Shown: positions 9,173 to 20,300 of the stretch, in pieces
Layout of the letters: each line of letters begins with the position of its first letter
Position numbering within the stretch: position 1 is the stretch's first letter
Source of the DNA: Centrapalus pauciflorus
Lineage: Eukaryota; Streptophyta; Magnoliopsida; Asterales; Asteraceae
DNA: 64,000 nt
NCBI GenBank assembly: GCA_020465985.1
Contig: JAANYP010000756.1
Location: 53,339 to 117,338, forward strand
Direction of reading: 5' to 3'
Made by a program: the position numbers and the translations under genes
The notes under the pieces: model-generated
The model's input: only the letters and a program-made list of their open reading frames with translations
What the model was told of the DNA's origin: nothing
The model's database searches: none

Positions 9173-12100
9173 CCTATTTTCTTTCATGTGCAGGAGATTA
9201 CCACAGGTCCAAACAACAAGTGGTTCGTCGACAGTGGATGCTCCAGGCACATGACGGGGGAAAGAGGTCTGCTTACAGACTTCAAGGGTGGGAATAAGGG
9301 GTTTATATCATTCGCCGGTAACAAAGGAGGAAATATCACTGGAACTGGAGAAGTCACTAATGGGACGATTACATTGGATCAAGTTTATCACGTTGATAAA
9401 CTGGTTCATAATCTCATTAGTGTATCTCAAATCTGTGATAAGAAGAATTCAGTGCTTTTCACTGATACTGAAGCATTAGTGCTGAAACCGGGATTCAAGA
9501 TACCTGAAGATTGGATATTGATGCGGGCACCAAGGAAGAATGACTTGTACATGCTCGATATGAACAAGCCAGATAATTCGATGGGTCCGATCTGCTTACT
9601 ATCAAAAGCTTCGGAGACGGAATCGGTTTTGTGGCACAGACGCATGGCTCTTTTGCACCTAAGGAAAATGAACTACATAACGAAGAATGGTTTGGTGCAA
9701 GGTGTGCCTCTGAAGAGCTTTCAGTTTGAAGACAAGTGTCTACCGTGCATGAAGGGCAAGCAACATAAAAAGACACACAAGTCCAAGAAGCTGAACTCCA
9801 TAACCTCGACATTCGATTTGTTGCATATGGACCTTTTCGGCGCTATCAACAAAAGGAGTATAGGAGGTAGTTGGTTTTGCTTAGTTATCACTGACGATTA
9901 CTCACGGTTTTCATGGGTTTTCTTTTTAGGTACGAAGGACGAGACAGCTGCAAAGCTCATCGGGTTCTTAGACCAAGTGGAGAACTCCTACGGAACAAGG
10001 GTTAAACATATTCGTAGTGATAATGGGACTGAATTTAAAAACTCTGTAATTGGTGTATATTGCCTATCAAAGGGCATCGTGCATCAATTCAGTGCACCAT
10101 ATGAACCTCAACAGAATGGGGTGGCCGAACGTAAAAACAGAACATTGATTGAGGCTGCAAGGACTATGCTTTCGGATTCAAAGCTTCCTACCATGTTTTG
10201 GGGGGAGGCAGTGAATACCGCGTGCCATATATTAAACCGAGTCCTTACAGTCAAATCATTGAACAAAACATGCTATGAAATTTTGAATAAACGGCCACCT
10301 AACTTAACTGGATTCGAACCGTTTGGGGTACCATGTACTTTACTGCGTACAAAACATCAACCGAAGTTTGGTGAAAAGGCTGACGAAGGATACTTCCTAG
10401 GTTATGTGCCGAACTCACCAAACAAACGGGTTTTTAACAAAACAAATGGTACTGTGGAGATTGTGTATAACATTGAGGTTACAAGTTATACACATGAACC
10501 CCAAACTGGTCCTGAATGGTTATTTGACTATGATAAGTTATTTGAGTCATTTAACATTTCTTTGGATGATACTGCAGGTACAATCGAAAAAGACATGGCG
10601 ACGTTGCATCTAAATGACGATGGCCATATCTTTCCGAGGACTACGTTTGAATCCACATCCGAGCCTACTGCGACTGTAGATAGATCTCCAGAAGTTGCTG
10701 ATCAAGAAGCACCTACCACTGAGAATCAGACTCAGGCATCAAGTTCCAACTCTGAGGAAAACATCCGTGAGGAGGAAAATGTAGAAGCTGAGCCTGTACC
10801 CCCTTCAGGTGAAATAGGATCTAACTTAGGAGATAATCTAAGGGTTGATGAAATAGAGACCTCTAGGATTAACAAGAACCATCCATTAGAAAGCATCATA
10901 GGAAATCCCAACGAGGGTGTAAGGACTCGGAGTAGTGTAAATAACAACACTGTGTTGTTGTCGATGATAAACGACTCCGAGGCATATCACACATGTCTAT
11001 ATTCATGTTTTATATCGCAAGTAGAGCCCTAGAATGTGCAAATGGCACTTAAGGATAACTCCTGGGTTGAAGCGATGCAGGAAGAACTTTCACAATTTAG
11101 GAAACTAGAAGTGTGGGAGTTAGTTCCATTACCTCGAGGGGAAGTTGCCATAGGAACCAAATGGGTTTTTAAGTGCAAAAGAGACGATCGGGGTATAGTC
11201 ACGCGCAACAAGGCTAGGCTAGTTGCAAAGGGTTTCAACCAAGAGGAGGGAATCAATTACAACGAGGTTTTTGCACCAGTAGCAAGGTTAGAAGCCATTA
11301 GGTTGTTTTTAGCTTTTGCCTCCTTCAAGGGATTTAAGGTATATCAGTTAGATGTTAAGAGTGCTTTCCTGTATGGGAAAGTGAAGGAGTTGGTGTACGT
11401 AGAACAACCGCCCGGATTTACAGATCCAAAATATCCTGATAGAGTATATCGCTTAGATAAGGCTCTTTATGGATTGCATCAGGCACCTAGGGCGTGGTAT
11501 GAGACTCTATCCAACCATCTGTTAGAGAACGGTTTTGAAAGGGGTAGGATAAATACTACTCTGTTTGTTAAGAGGAAGGGAGAACACTTTATCTTGGTAC
11601 AAGTGTACGTCGATGATATCATCTTGGATCATCAGACGAACAGATGTGCAAAGATTTCGAGAAGGTGATGAAGTCTAAGTTCGAGATGAGTGCTATGGGA
11701 GAGTTAAATTTCTTTTTAGGGTTGCAAGTTGACCAAAAGAAGGAAGGGATGTTTATCCATCAGACTAAGTATGTCTATGACATACTAGAACGGTTTGGGA
11801 TGGAAGGAACTAAGTTGACTGCCCATTTCAGCACGCCAATTCAAGTGAATCATAATCTCGGGCCGGGTAATGAAAGTGATACCGATGTGGATCCGACTTT
11901 ATATCGGGCCATGATTGGGTCACTTATGTATTTAACTGCTTCAAGACCTGATATTATGTTTGCTGTTTGTATTTGTGCTAGGTTTCAAGCGAATCCGAAG
12001 GAGATGCATATGAAAGCTGTGAAGCGGATTCTACGATATCTCAAGTCGAAACCGAAGCTGGGACTTTGGTATCACGCGGAGGGAGATCTAGAGTTGGAGG

Positions 12101-12548
12101 CGTTCACGGATTCTGACTACGGAGGATGCAGCTTGACGCGCAAATCAACAACTGGAGGTTGTCAGTTCCTAGGAGGGAGATTGGTATCCTGGCAATGCAA
12201 GAAACAAACATCGGTAGCCGTGTCAACGTGCGAGGCCGAGTATGTTGCTGCTCACAGGTTCTGTGGATACAACAACAATTGCGGGATTACGGTTTGGCTT
12301 ACACTCAAACTCCAATTAGGATAGACAATCAATCTACAATTGCTATAACTAATAATCCAGTTAAACATAATAAAACAAAGCACATAGACATAAGACATCA
12401 TTTTATTCGTGATTGTGCTGAAAAGAACTTAATCAAACTGGTAAAAGTGGCAACAGAAGATAATAATGCAGATTTGTTTACCAAAGCGTTTGATAAGTCA
12501 CGGTTTGAGTATTTAATTCAACTGAATGGAATGCGCAACCCAGGGTAA
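9173..12548 (+). pseudogene. Sirevirus A pol (protease-integrase-RT-RNase H), broken
   Basis: Copia-order polyprotein in the same frame as gag after one stop. A D-S-G protease motif lies near 9230. The GAG-pre-integrase region with H-H-C-C zinc motif lies at about 9630-9760. Integrase acidic residues fall in H-M-D-L-F-G (near 9826), S-D-N-G-T-E-F (near 10015) and N-G-V-A-E-R-K (near 10115). Reverse transcriptase carries Y-V-D-D near 11607, and RNase H runs from about 12090 to the end. Lesions: TAG at 11030-11032 between integrase and RT, a 1-base loss near 11624 just after Y-V-D-D, and a second frame change near 12253 in RNase H. A CAG preceded by a pyrimidine-rich run at 9174-9193 resembles a splice acceptor. 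This copy is inactive. Confidence 0.9.
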
Positions 12549-13631
12549 TTGGACCTTAGATTTAGTAGCTTATTTTCTTTTTAGTCGTAGTATTTCTTTC
12601 TTTACAGTAGTCTGCTAATTTAGGAAAGTTTCTATTTTTAGTAAGTTTCTATGTTTAGTAAGTTTCTATTTTTCGTAAGTTATTAGGTTATCTTATTTCA
12701 TATGAAAAACAAAAGAAAAAAGAGAGATAATCATAAAAATACAAAAAAAGAGAATATCAGAAAATGAGTTAAGTCTTAGATACATAGGTTCAAAGTGACG
12801 AAAATTAGCACAGTCGTTACAAACTCTAAGTGTTTAGGCTTTCACACATAATGCAACTAAATTCTAAGTGTTATACTCTATTTAGTTAGATGTGTTAGTA
12901 GGCATAATACATATAGGGATTCTCAAGGCTAATAAAATATTCTAGAAAAAGTCAAGCGTGTCACTAGCTTAGATGTATGACCAATCGGTCTTAATTTTTA
13001 TGTACAAGACATACAAACTTTGAGTCTAAATGAGGTATGCAAACTTTCTGGGGATGTATGGCAACATCAAATACATCTTAAAATGGATAGAATAGAAATA
13101 TCATATAACATTGAGAGTCGAAAACATGCAACTCTGTTGTACGTAATTACAGACCTGTTGTCTCTGTTTAGATTCGGGTTAACAGATATGTCGCTTTGTT
13201 GTACGTCAGTACAGACCTGTCACCGCTGTCTGCTAACTTTAAAAATAAACCTTAAGTCGAACTAAGACACTTTGTTGTATGAAAATACAGACCTGTGTCC
13301 GATGTTTGTCTTTTAAAGAAAGTTTGCAAATACCAACAAGTTAGAATCTTTGTCTGTGTGCCTTGATCATAAAAGTATGTCTATGTCTGAGTCACGTAAG
13401 ATAATTTCCTGATAAATAAAAATGCCAAGGGATGTTCCGAAATGTAGCGTGTTTAAAGGGGTAAAATACCAACAATCGGCTAAATAGGTATGTCACGACA
13501 AATAATCAAAGGAATCAAAAATTCCTAAGTGTGAAAGTTTAAGTGCTGAAAGTAAGTTTCAGACATCGCTATCTGATTGAACCTTTCTTAGACTATACTC
13601 ATCAAAAATTCCTAAGTGTGAAAGTTTAAGT
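12549..13631 (+). other. Post-pol spacer of Sirevirus A, left of the Gypsy element
   Basis: Non-coding element sequence after pol. It carries repeated structured motifs (13131-13311) and ends in a short duplicated segment at the Gypsy junction. The rest of the spacer resumes at 24514. No convincing reading frame. Confidence 0.6.
13131..13311 (+). repeat. Three stem-loop-forming direct repeats in the spacer
   Basis: Three diverged copies begin near 13131, 13191 and 13266. Each has a small stem-loop, such as TGTAC-GTCA-GTACA and TGTAT-GAAA-ATACA, followed by the invariant CAGACCTGT and later a GTCT able to pair with AGAC. The C/G to T/A pair change between copies keeps the stem. Function unknown; possibly an RNA element of the retrotransposon. 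Confidence 0.55.
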
Positions 13632-13633
13632 CC
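13515..13633 (+). repeat. Short direct repeats at the left Gypsy junction
   Basis: About 32 bp starting atcaaaaattcctaag is present at about 13516-13547 and again at about 13602-13633, 86 bp apart. The second copy runs directly into the truncated Gypsy integrase. A few bases of shared sequence (ctgaa) lie at the switch. This looks like filler or template-switch repair. Confidence 0.6.
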
Positions 13634-13658
13634 TGAATGGAAGTGGGAGCATATAACA

Positions 13659-14708
13659 ATGGACTTCATTACGAAGCTGCCAAAGACCAAAAGACAACAC
13701 GACTCTATCTGGGTAGTCGTTGATCGTTTAACGAAATCAGCACATTTCATTCCAATGAAAGAAACTTATTCTCTGGATAGATTGGCACAGTTGTACATCA
13801 CAGAAATTATTTCTCGTCACGGTGTGCCAAAGTCTATTGTATCTGATCGTGATAGTCGCTTCACATCCAGATTCTGGCAAGCACTACAAGAAGGGATGGG
13901 TACTCGGATTTCTATGAGTACTGCTTATCATCCAAATGCAGATGGCCAGAGTGAGCGTACTATTCTAACTCTCGAAGATATGCTTCGTGCCTGCATTCTT
14001 GATTTAGGTGGTAACTGGGATGACCACTTGCCGTTGGTCGAATTTTCATACAATAACAGTTATCATTCTACAATCAAGATGGCTCCTTTTGAAGCTTTGT
14101 ACGGAAGAAAATGCATAACTCCTACCTGTTGGCGCGAAACAGGTGAATCGCCAATAGCAGGACCTGCCCTTCTACAGTTGACTCACGAAAAGATTCAACT
14201 AGTTAGAAGGAATATTCTTGAAGCTCAAAGCAGGCAGAAGTCATATTATGACAACCGGCACAGATCAATCAGTTTTGCAGTTAACGATTGGGTGATGCTG
14301 AAAGTATCCCCAATGAAGAATGTGGTACGGTTCATTAAAAGAAACAAGCTAGCTCCGAGATTTATTGGTCCGTTCAAGATCATTGAAAAGATTGGAAATC
14401 AGTCTTATCGTCTTGATCTACCAGCGGACTTAGCTGGAATACACCCTGTATTCCATGTTAGTCATTTGAGAAAAAGCTTAGCTGACGAAAGAGAATTACA
14501 GATACCACACGTTAACCTACAGATAGATGAGAAGCTTCGCGTGGTTGAAGAGCCAGAACGTATTCTGGACTCGAAGACTAAGAAGCTTAGAAATAAAGAA
14601 ATACAGATGGTGCTCGTCCAGTGGAAACACAACAAAGGTTCGCATCAGTCTTGGGAATCCAGAGATGTTATGAAAGCTACTTATCCCAGTCTGTTCGAAC
14701 ATAGCTAA
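13659..14708 (+). CDS. Gypsy integrase C-terminal fragment (349 codons)
   Basis: Open frame from within the integrase core to the normal stop. It includes the D-R-L-T-K-S-A-H-F and S-D-R-D-S-R-F segments of the catalytic core, H-P-N-A-D-G-Q-S-E-R with the catalytic Glu, a GPY/F-like I-G-P-F region and a chromodomain-like tail (V-Q-W-K-H...S-W-E-S). It is about 99.5% identical to 20992-22041 (six differences by eye) and lacks the nonsense codon seen there at 21382. Everything upstream of the core is missing, so it is a remnant, not a working gene. Confidence 0.85.
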   Translation: MDFITKLPKTKRQHDSIWVVVDRLTKSAHFIPMKETYSLDRLAQLYITEIISRHGVPKSIVSDRDSRFTSRFWQALQEGMGTRISMSTAYHPNADGQSERTILTLEDMLRACILDLGGNWDDHLPLVEFSYNNSYHSTIKMAPFEALYGRKCITPTCWRETGESPIAGPALLQLTHEKIQLVRRNILEAQSRQKSYYDNRHRSISFAVNDWVMLKVSPMKNVVRFIKRNKLAPRFIGPFKIIEKIGNQSYRLDLPADLAGIHPVFHVSHLRKSLADERELQIPHVNLQIDEKLRVVEEPERILDSKTKKLRNKEIQMVLVQWKHNKGSHQSWESRDVMKATYPSLFEHS

Positions 14709-14745
14709 CTTCGGGGACGAAGTTTGTGCGTGGTGGAGCCCATTC

Positions 14746-17182
14746 TGTAACAACCTAACTTTTTATCAATTATGTAATAATGAATTTTGAGATAATAATA
14801 TAATTTTGCTATATTATTTGTATTTGCAAATAAATGATTAAGAATGAAAAATTTCACTAAGTAAATATAATTTTAAATTTATATTTATGATTTAATTGAG
14901 TAAAATAAAAGAGATGTAAAATACAAAAGTTTAGTGGGTTAAAATTGCAAATATGACTAAAGTAATATATAAAACCAAATTAATAGACATTAAATCATCA
15001 TTTAAAAGAAATTACTCTCTCTCTCTCTATTCTCTCTCTAAAACCATACGGCCACATCAAAATTTATCAAGGAAGTTTATAATTTGCAATCAATTGAAGA
15101 CTTAAAGATCAAAGGGAGTTACAAATAGCAACAATCAACAACAATCTATAAAGATATAGAGGTAATTTTTGATATTTTTGAAGAATGTTTCGGTTTTGAT
15201 AAAAACCGAAACCAAAGGATTATAATATGAGAATTTTGATGTTGCATGTCTAAGATTTTAGAAGATTATGATGAATTTAAGTTAATAAATGTAATAGAAA
15301 CAAAAATCCGTGATCAGATTGTCCAAATAAGCAAGAATTATGAAATTTTTATAAAATAAGTGTTCTTGACAAAAATTGCCTATTTTGGATAATCTTGACC
15401 AATTGATGATGTTATTGATAGGGAAATTAGTATAAAAACATTCAAATAATGATATTACATCAATATATAACATTGCATGTTGATTAAAAATGAGTTTAGT
15501 GTATTATTGATAAAATCCGTATGAACAATATGAAGAACACCAAGAACATTTCTGGAAAAATTTCTAAGTCCAAGGATCCGAATTCGGATGAGACCCGAAT
15601 TCGGATGATGTCCCACTTCGGACACCTAAATTCGGATGAAACCCATTTTCGGATCCCATACTTCGGATAATAAATTATTATTTTTGATAAGTGTTGGTCC
15701 GAACTCGGATGATCCGAGTTCGGATGGTATTAATTCGGATAAAAGTTCTACTTCGGATGATGATCCGAATCCGGATGTGTGTTTGGTCCGAATCCGGGTG
15801 CCAGATCCGGATTGGTCCGAATCCGGATGGTCCGAATCCGGATGATCCGAAATTGGATATCCTATTTTGATATCTTTACAAAATTAAAGAAAAATGAATC
15901 AAATGATTAACAGAGTTATCAGTTATCAGAATCAGATAAAATAAAGAGAAAGACATGAAATAGATATGATTTGACAATAATAATTTTGGACAGGTTCAGT
16001 TGATATCTGAAGATTGACACAAAGAATTTAAAGACTAAAATGATGATAATAAAGATGATGAAATTGACATGATATTATCATGAATGAATTTGAACAGGTT
16101 CAGTATATTCTGAACAAAGATTTAAAGACTTAAAGAATTGAAAGCGGGTCGCTGATTTGAAAAGAATTGACAGAACAGATTGACAAAGATAAAATCCTGA
16201 GATAACTCAGGTGGCAGATTCATATATCTGTTTGACCAAGACCCAGACCTGTGAGTTATAGATATTCAGATTGAACATGCATAGATCCGGTTGAGATATA
16301 TTGTTGCTGATAGATTTATTGATATTCACTTTATCAGCTGGAATGAGACCTGTGCACACCATGGATGGGTGTTGCCCATTGGATCATGATAGCTATTTGA
16401 TTATCTTTTCATATTGCATTTAATATTGCTTCAGACTTTGCTTTATGATTCATTGCTATCATGACTTCTAAAACATATGTTTACATCATTGATCAGACAT
16501 TTGATAGATTGATTCAGCTTGACTAGCCCTTATGGTCTATTGTTCTAGACCCGGCTATTTCACCAGTTCTTATGAATTGGTAATGACCTCCGATGTTCCG
16601 CCATATTGACTTACTGGTAGCTAGCCCAGTATGTGGCTGATCCCCACGATTTAAGCGTGAGTGTGGCTTGAACATCATCCGATTCTATGATTCTATATCT
16701 CAATCATGAGGGCTGTAGCGGCAGCCAAGACATATCACGCTAAGACTAATGACACCGCTTGACACGCATGTTGATATTGAAAATCTATAAACTCACTAAG
16801 CGTTGCTTACAAATGTTGCATTAATATTTTACAGGAAAAGCCAAAGGAAAATCACCTGCAGGACCTAGTACATAGGTCATTCAAGATTCAAGTTTTGAAG
16901 ATTTTCTAGACCACTACTCAACAAATCTTTCTGGTACTGATTGGAAGACAACAATTGTGGTGGTTCTGGGTAGATATGATGTAATGTATGATATTATGAT
17001 TAGATTAGATGTTGCCCTTTTATAACTTAATTTTGAAATATGTAAACTTAATCCTAATCTTGTATATACATGTAATTTTATTATTCCGCAATTTAATTAC
17101 CCTATCTTAGTATGGTTGATATCGTATTGCTATTTGTGGGACCTAGACTCTGAGGACTGACCCGGAAGGGGAGGTCTTCACA
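14746..17182 (+). repeat. First LTR of the Gypsy element (2437 bp)
   Basis: It starts TGTAACAACC after the integrase end and finishes GTCTTCACA, followed by a primer site. It differs from 22079-24513 at roughly 20 positions plus small indels, one in a CT run near 15018. It is AT-rich except for a CpG-rich motif array. Confidence 0.88.
15571..15858 (+). repeat. TCCGAATTCGGA palindrome array in Gypsy LTR
   Basis: About 20 full or half copies of (TCCGAAT)(TCGGATG)-type palindromes fill 290 bp, while the rest of the LTR is AT-rich. The same array is at 22903-23190. The arrangement resembles a cluster of protein-binding sites; function unknown. A 69-codon open frame across it is only a consequence of the repeat. 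Confidence 0.75.
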
Positions 17183-17185
17183 GGA

Positions 17186-17199
17186 TGGTATCAGAGCCC
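17186..17199 (+). promoter_or_regulatory. Primer-binding site of the Gypsy element
   Basis: TGGTATCAGAGCCC begins 3 bp after the LTR and matches the complement of initiator tRNA-Met. Confidence 0.9.
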
Positions 17200-17380
17200 T
17201 AGTTTGAGTGAATCAAGTATTACGTGAGTATACTTGGTCTCAAACTGAAGCAATACATATGTATCAATCATTTAGGTGGTTTGAACTGAGATAGGATGTA
17301 CAGACTGATAGGATGGGAGAAGGGTACATAGATCTAAGTCTATAAACTGATAGTTAAATGCTTGTAATTTTCAGTAGAAG

Positions 17381-20300
17381 ATGTCAGGATCAGGATCAGG
17401 TGATATTCCCAGCAACATGAATCCACAACAAATGTTTGAAATGATGCAACAATTTCTAGCCCAACACTCAGAACAACAAAACAAAATGATGCAAGAACAG
17501 TTTCGTGCCAGAGATGAGGCCGAAGCTAAAAGACGTGAAGATAAGAAAAATAAGAGAAAAGAAAAGCAAGTTCAGATTAATGACTCTGATTCTGATAACT
17601 CTATTCCCGATGCCCTAATTGCTCAGCCTAAAGGCTGCAAATTCAAAGATTTTAAAGCGAGCGGTGCCCTGAACTTCGAGGGTACTGTAGATCCGATTCA
17701 GGCGATGGATTGGATCAGTCATACGGAAGAAATTTTTAGAATCTCTGACTGTTTAGATTCTAAGAAAGTGAGCTACGCGTCTGCGTTGTTTGTTGGAGCT
17801 GCTCGCGCATGGTGGAAGACACAGCGAAGCATATACGGGGAGGAAGTCATTCAGACATTGGAATGGAACCAGTTTCTAGACATGTTCAACGCGAAATACT
17901 GCCCGGTCGACCAGCGAGATAAGATGGAAGTCCAATTAATGCAACTGACTCAGGGAACGAAGACTGTAGATGAATACGAACACGAATTTTCGAGATTATG
18001 TGGCTACTCTTCTTACCAAGTGGCAACAGAGGAAAGGAAAATGAATAGGTTCCGAGTAGGACTCAATCCCAGATATCGACATCCCATGAGTGCGATCAAA
18101 TATAAGAGCTATCTGGAAATGGTAGAAGCAGCGAGACAGATTGAGCGAGGGTACTTAGAGTATGGTGATCAGCTATACGCTCCAGCGACTAACCCAATGA
18201 ATCCGTCTCCTCCGAAGAAACAGAGATTCGGTAGATTTTTCAAGCCAAGTAAATCTCAGCCCCAGCAATCCCGTCAGTATAGTTCTCAGTCGAAAGTACA
18301 AGCATATTCCCTAACAAACGAGCCGCGATTTTGCAAACGGTGTAGAAAGTCTCATATGGGGTTGTGCAATCCATATGACGTAACTTGTTTTGCGTGCAAC
18401 ACGATTGGTCATAGCAGCGAGGAATGTCCACAGCAGGGACGAGGATGTGCAAAATGCGGAAAAAGGGGACACTTCATGTACCAGTGTCGTAGCGGGCCAC
18501 ATTATCCATCACAATCATCAGCAGGAGGTTCTACAGGGAAAAGTTCTGCTGCAACGCCGACTGCAAGAACTCGAGCCTTTCAGATAACAGCAGAAGAAGC
18601 GAAAGAAACACCTGATGTGGTTACCGGTATGTTCTTACTTAACTCCATTCCTGCTAGAGTATTATTCGATTCCGGCGCCAGTCGTTCTTTTATATCCACA
18701 TCTTTTGCACAAAGGCTACATAAAGCTCCATCAAAGCTTCCCATAATACTTGATATTGAGACAGCCAGTAACAATTTCGTTATGGCTGAATCTGTCTACC
18801 GAAACTGCACTCTGCTCGTAAATAACATCGTATTCAACCTCGATCTCATCCCGATTCCATTAAAAGAGTTTGACGTCATCATCGGCATGGACTGGTTAAC
18901 GAATAATGAGGCTACAATTATCTGCAACCGGCGAATCATTAGAATCAAGTCTTCAGACGGCCGAGTATTAGAGATCAAGGGCGAGAAGCGGAAAGGTGCA
19001 CATTGTTTCATATCTGTTGAAAAAGCGCATAAGTACTTATCTAAGGGTCATGAATCCTACGTATGCTATGTCTCATCTGAATCTATCTCTGAAGCCCAAA
19101 AGAAATCATTATCTGATATTCCTATCGTCTGTGAGTTCCCAGACGTATTTCCCGATGACATTTCGGGAGTGCCACCGGAACGTCAAGTCGAGTTCAGTAT
19201 TGACTTGGTTCCTGGTGCGGCTCCTATCGCAAAAGCTCCTTACAGACTTGCACCTGCGGAAATGCAGGAAATGTCAAAACAGCTGCAAGAGCTGTTGGAA
19301 AAAGGTTTTATTCGACCAAGTTCGTCTCCGTGGGGTGCACCAGTCTTATTTGTCAAAAAGAAAGACGGAACCTTCCGTATGTGCATCGACTACCGCGAGT
19401 TGAACAAAGTCACCATAAAGAATAAATATCCTCTGCCCAGGATTGATGATCTGTTTGATCAACTGCAAGGAGCTAGTTATTTCTCAAAAATAGATCTCCG
19501 TTCTGGGTATCATCAACTGAAAGTAAGAAATGAGGATATTCCAAAGACAGCCTTCCGTACAAGATACGGTCATTACGAATTTCTCGTGATGCCGTTCGGC
19601 TTAACAAATGCACCAGCGACATTCATGGATCTCATGAATCGTGTGTGCAGACCAATGTTGGATAAATCAGTTATCGTGTTCATAGACGATATTCTGATTT
19701 ACTCCAAAACGGAGGCTGATCATTCTATCCATCTGCGGCAATTGCTAGAGTTATTAAGAAAAGAAAGACTCTACGCAAAATTTTCTAAGTGCGAATTTTG
19801 GCTCAGACATGTATAATTTCTATTATATATGTCTTGAGCTATTTCCTAAGTATTCTTTGATTTACATCAGAACTTGAATTCCTACTTTGATTTTTATAGA
19901 TCTAGTTCCTTGGCCATGTTGTTTCTGGCGAAGGGATTTCCGTTGATCCTTCGAAAGTCGAGGCCGTTCAGAAATGGCAAACGCCTCGTAATGCCTCTGA
20001 GATCCGAAGTTTCCTTGGATTGGCCGGTTATTATCGGCGATTCATAAAGGACTTCTCAAAGATTGCTGTGCCGCTTACAATGCTAACACGAAAGAATACT
20101 CCTTTCGTTTGGACCGATAAACAGCAAGAGGCAATCGATATTCTGAAGCAAAAGTTGATTCAAGCGCCGATCCTAGCCTTGCCAGAAGGTAATGATGATT
20201 TCGTTGTTTACAGTGATGCATCTGGTACTGGCTTAGGATGTGTTCTTATGCAAAGGGGAAAAGTAATTGCCTACGCTTCAAGGCAATTAAAAGACTATGA

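Noticed and set aside
13531..13536. gtgaa as the 5' copy of a Gypsy target duplication
   Set aside because: The five bases occur near the left junction but are not next to an LTR start; chance match cannot be excluded.
15636..15845. 69-codon frame in the Gypsy LTR, repeated at 22967-23176
   Set aside because: Created by the TCCGAATTCGGATG motif array; present in the LTR, no protein family resemblance.
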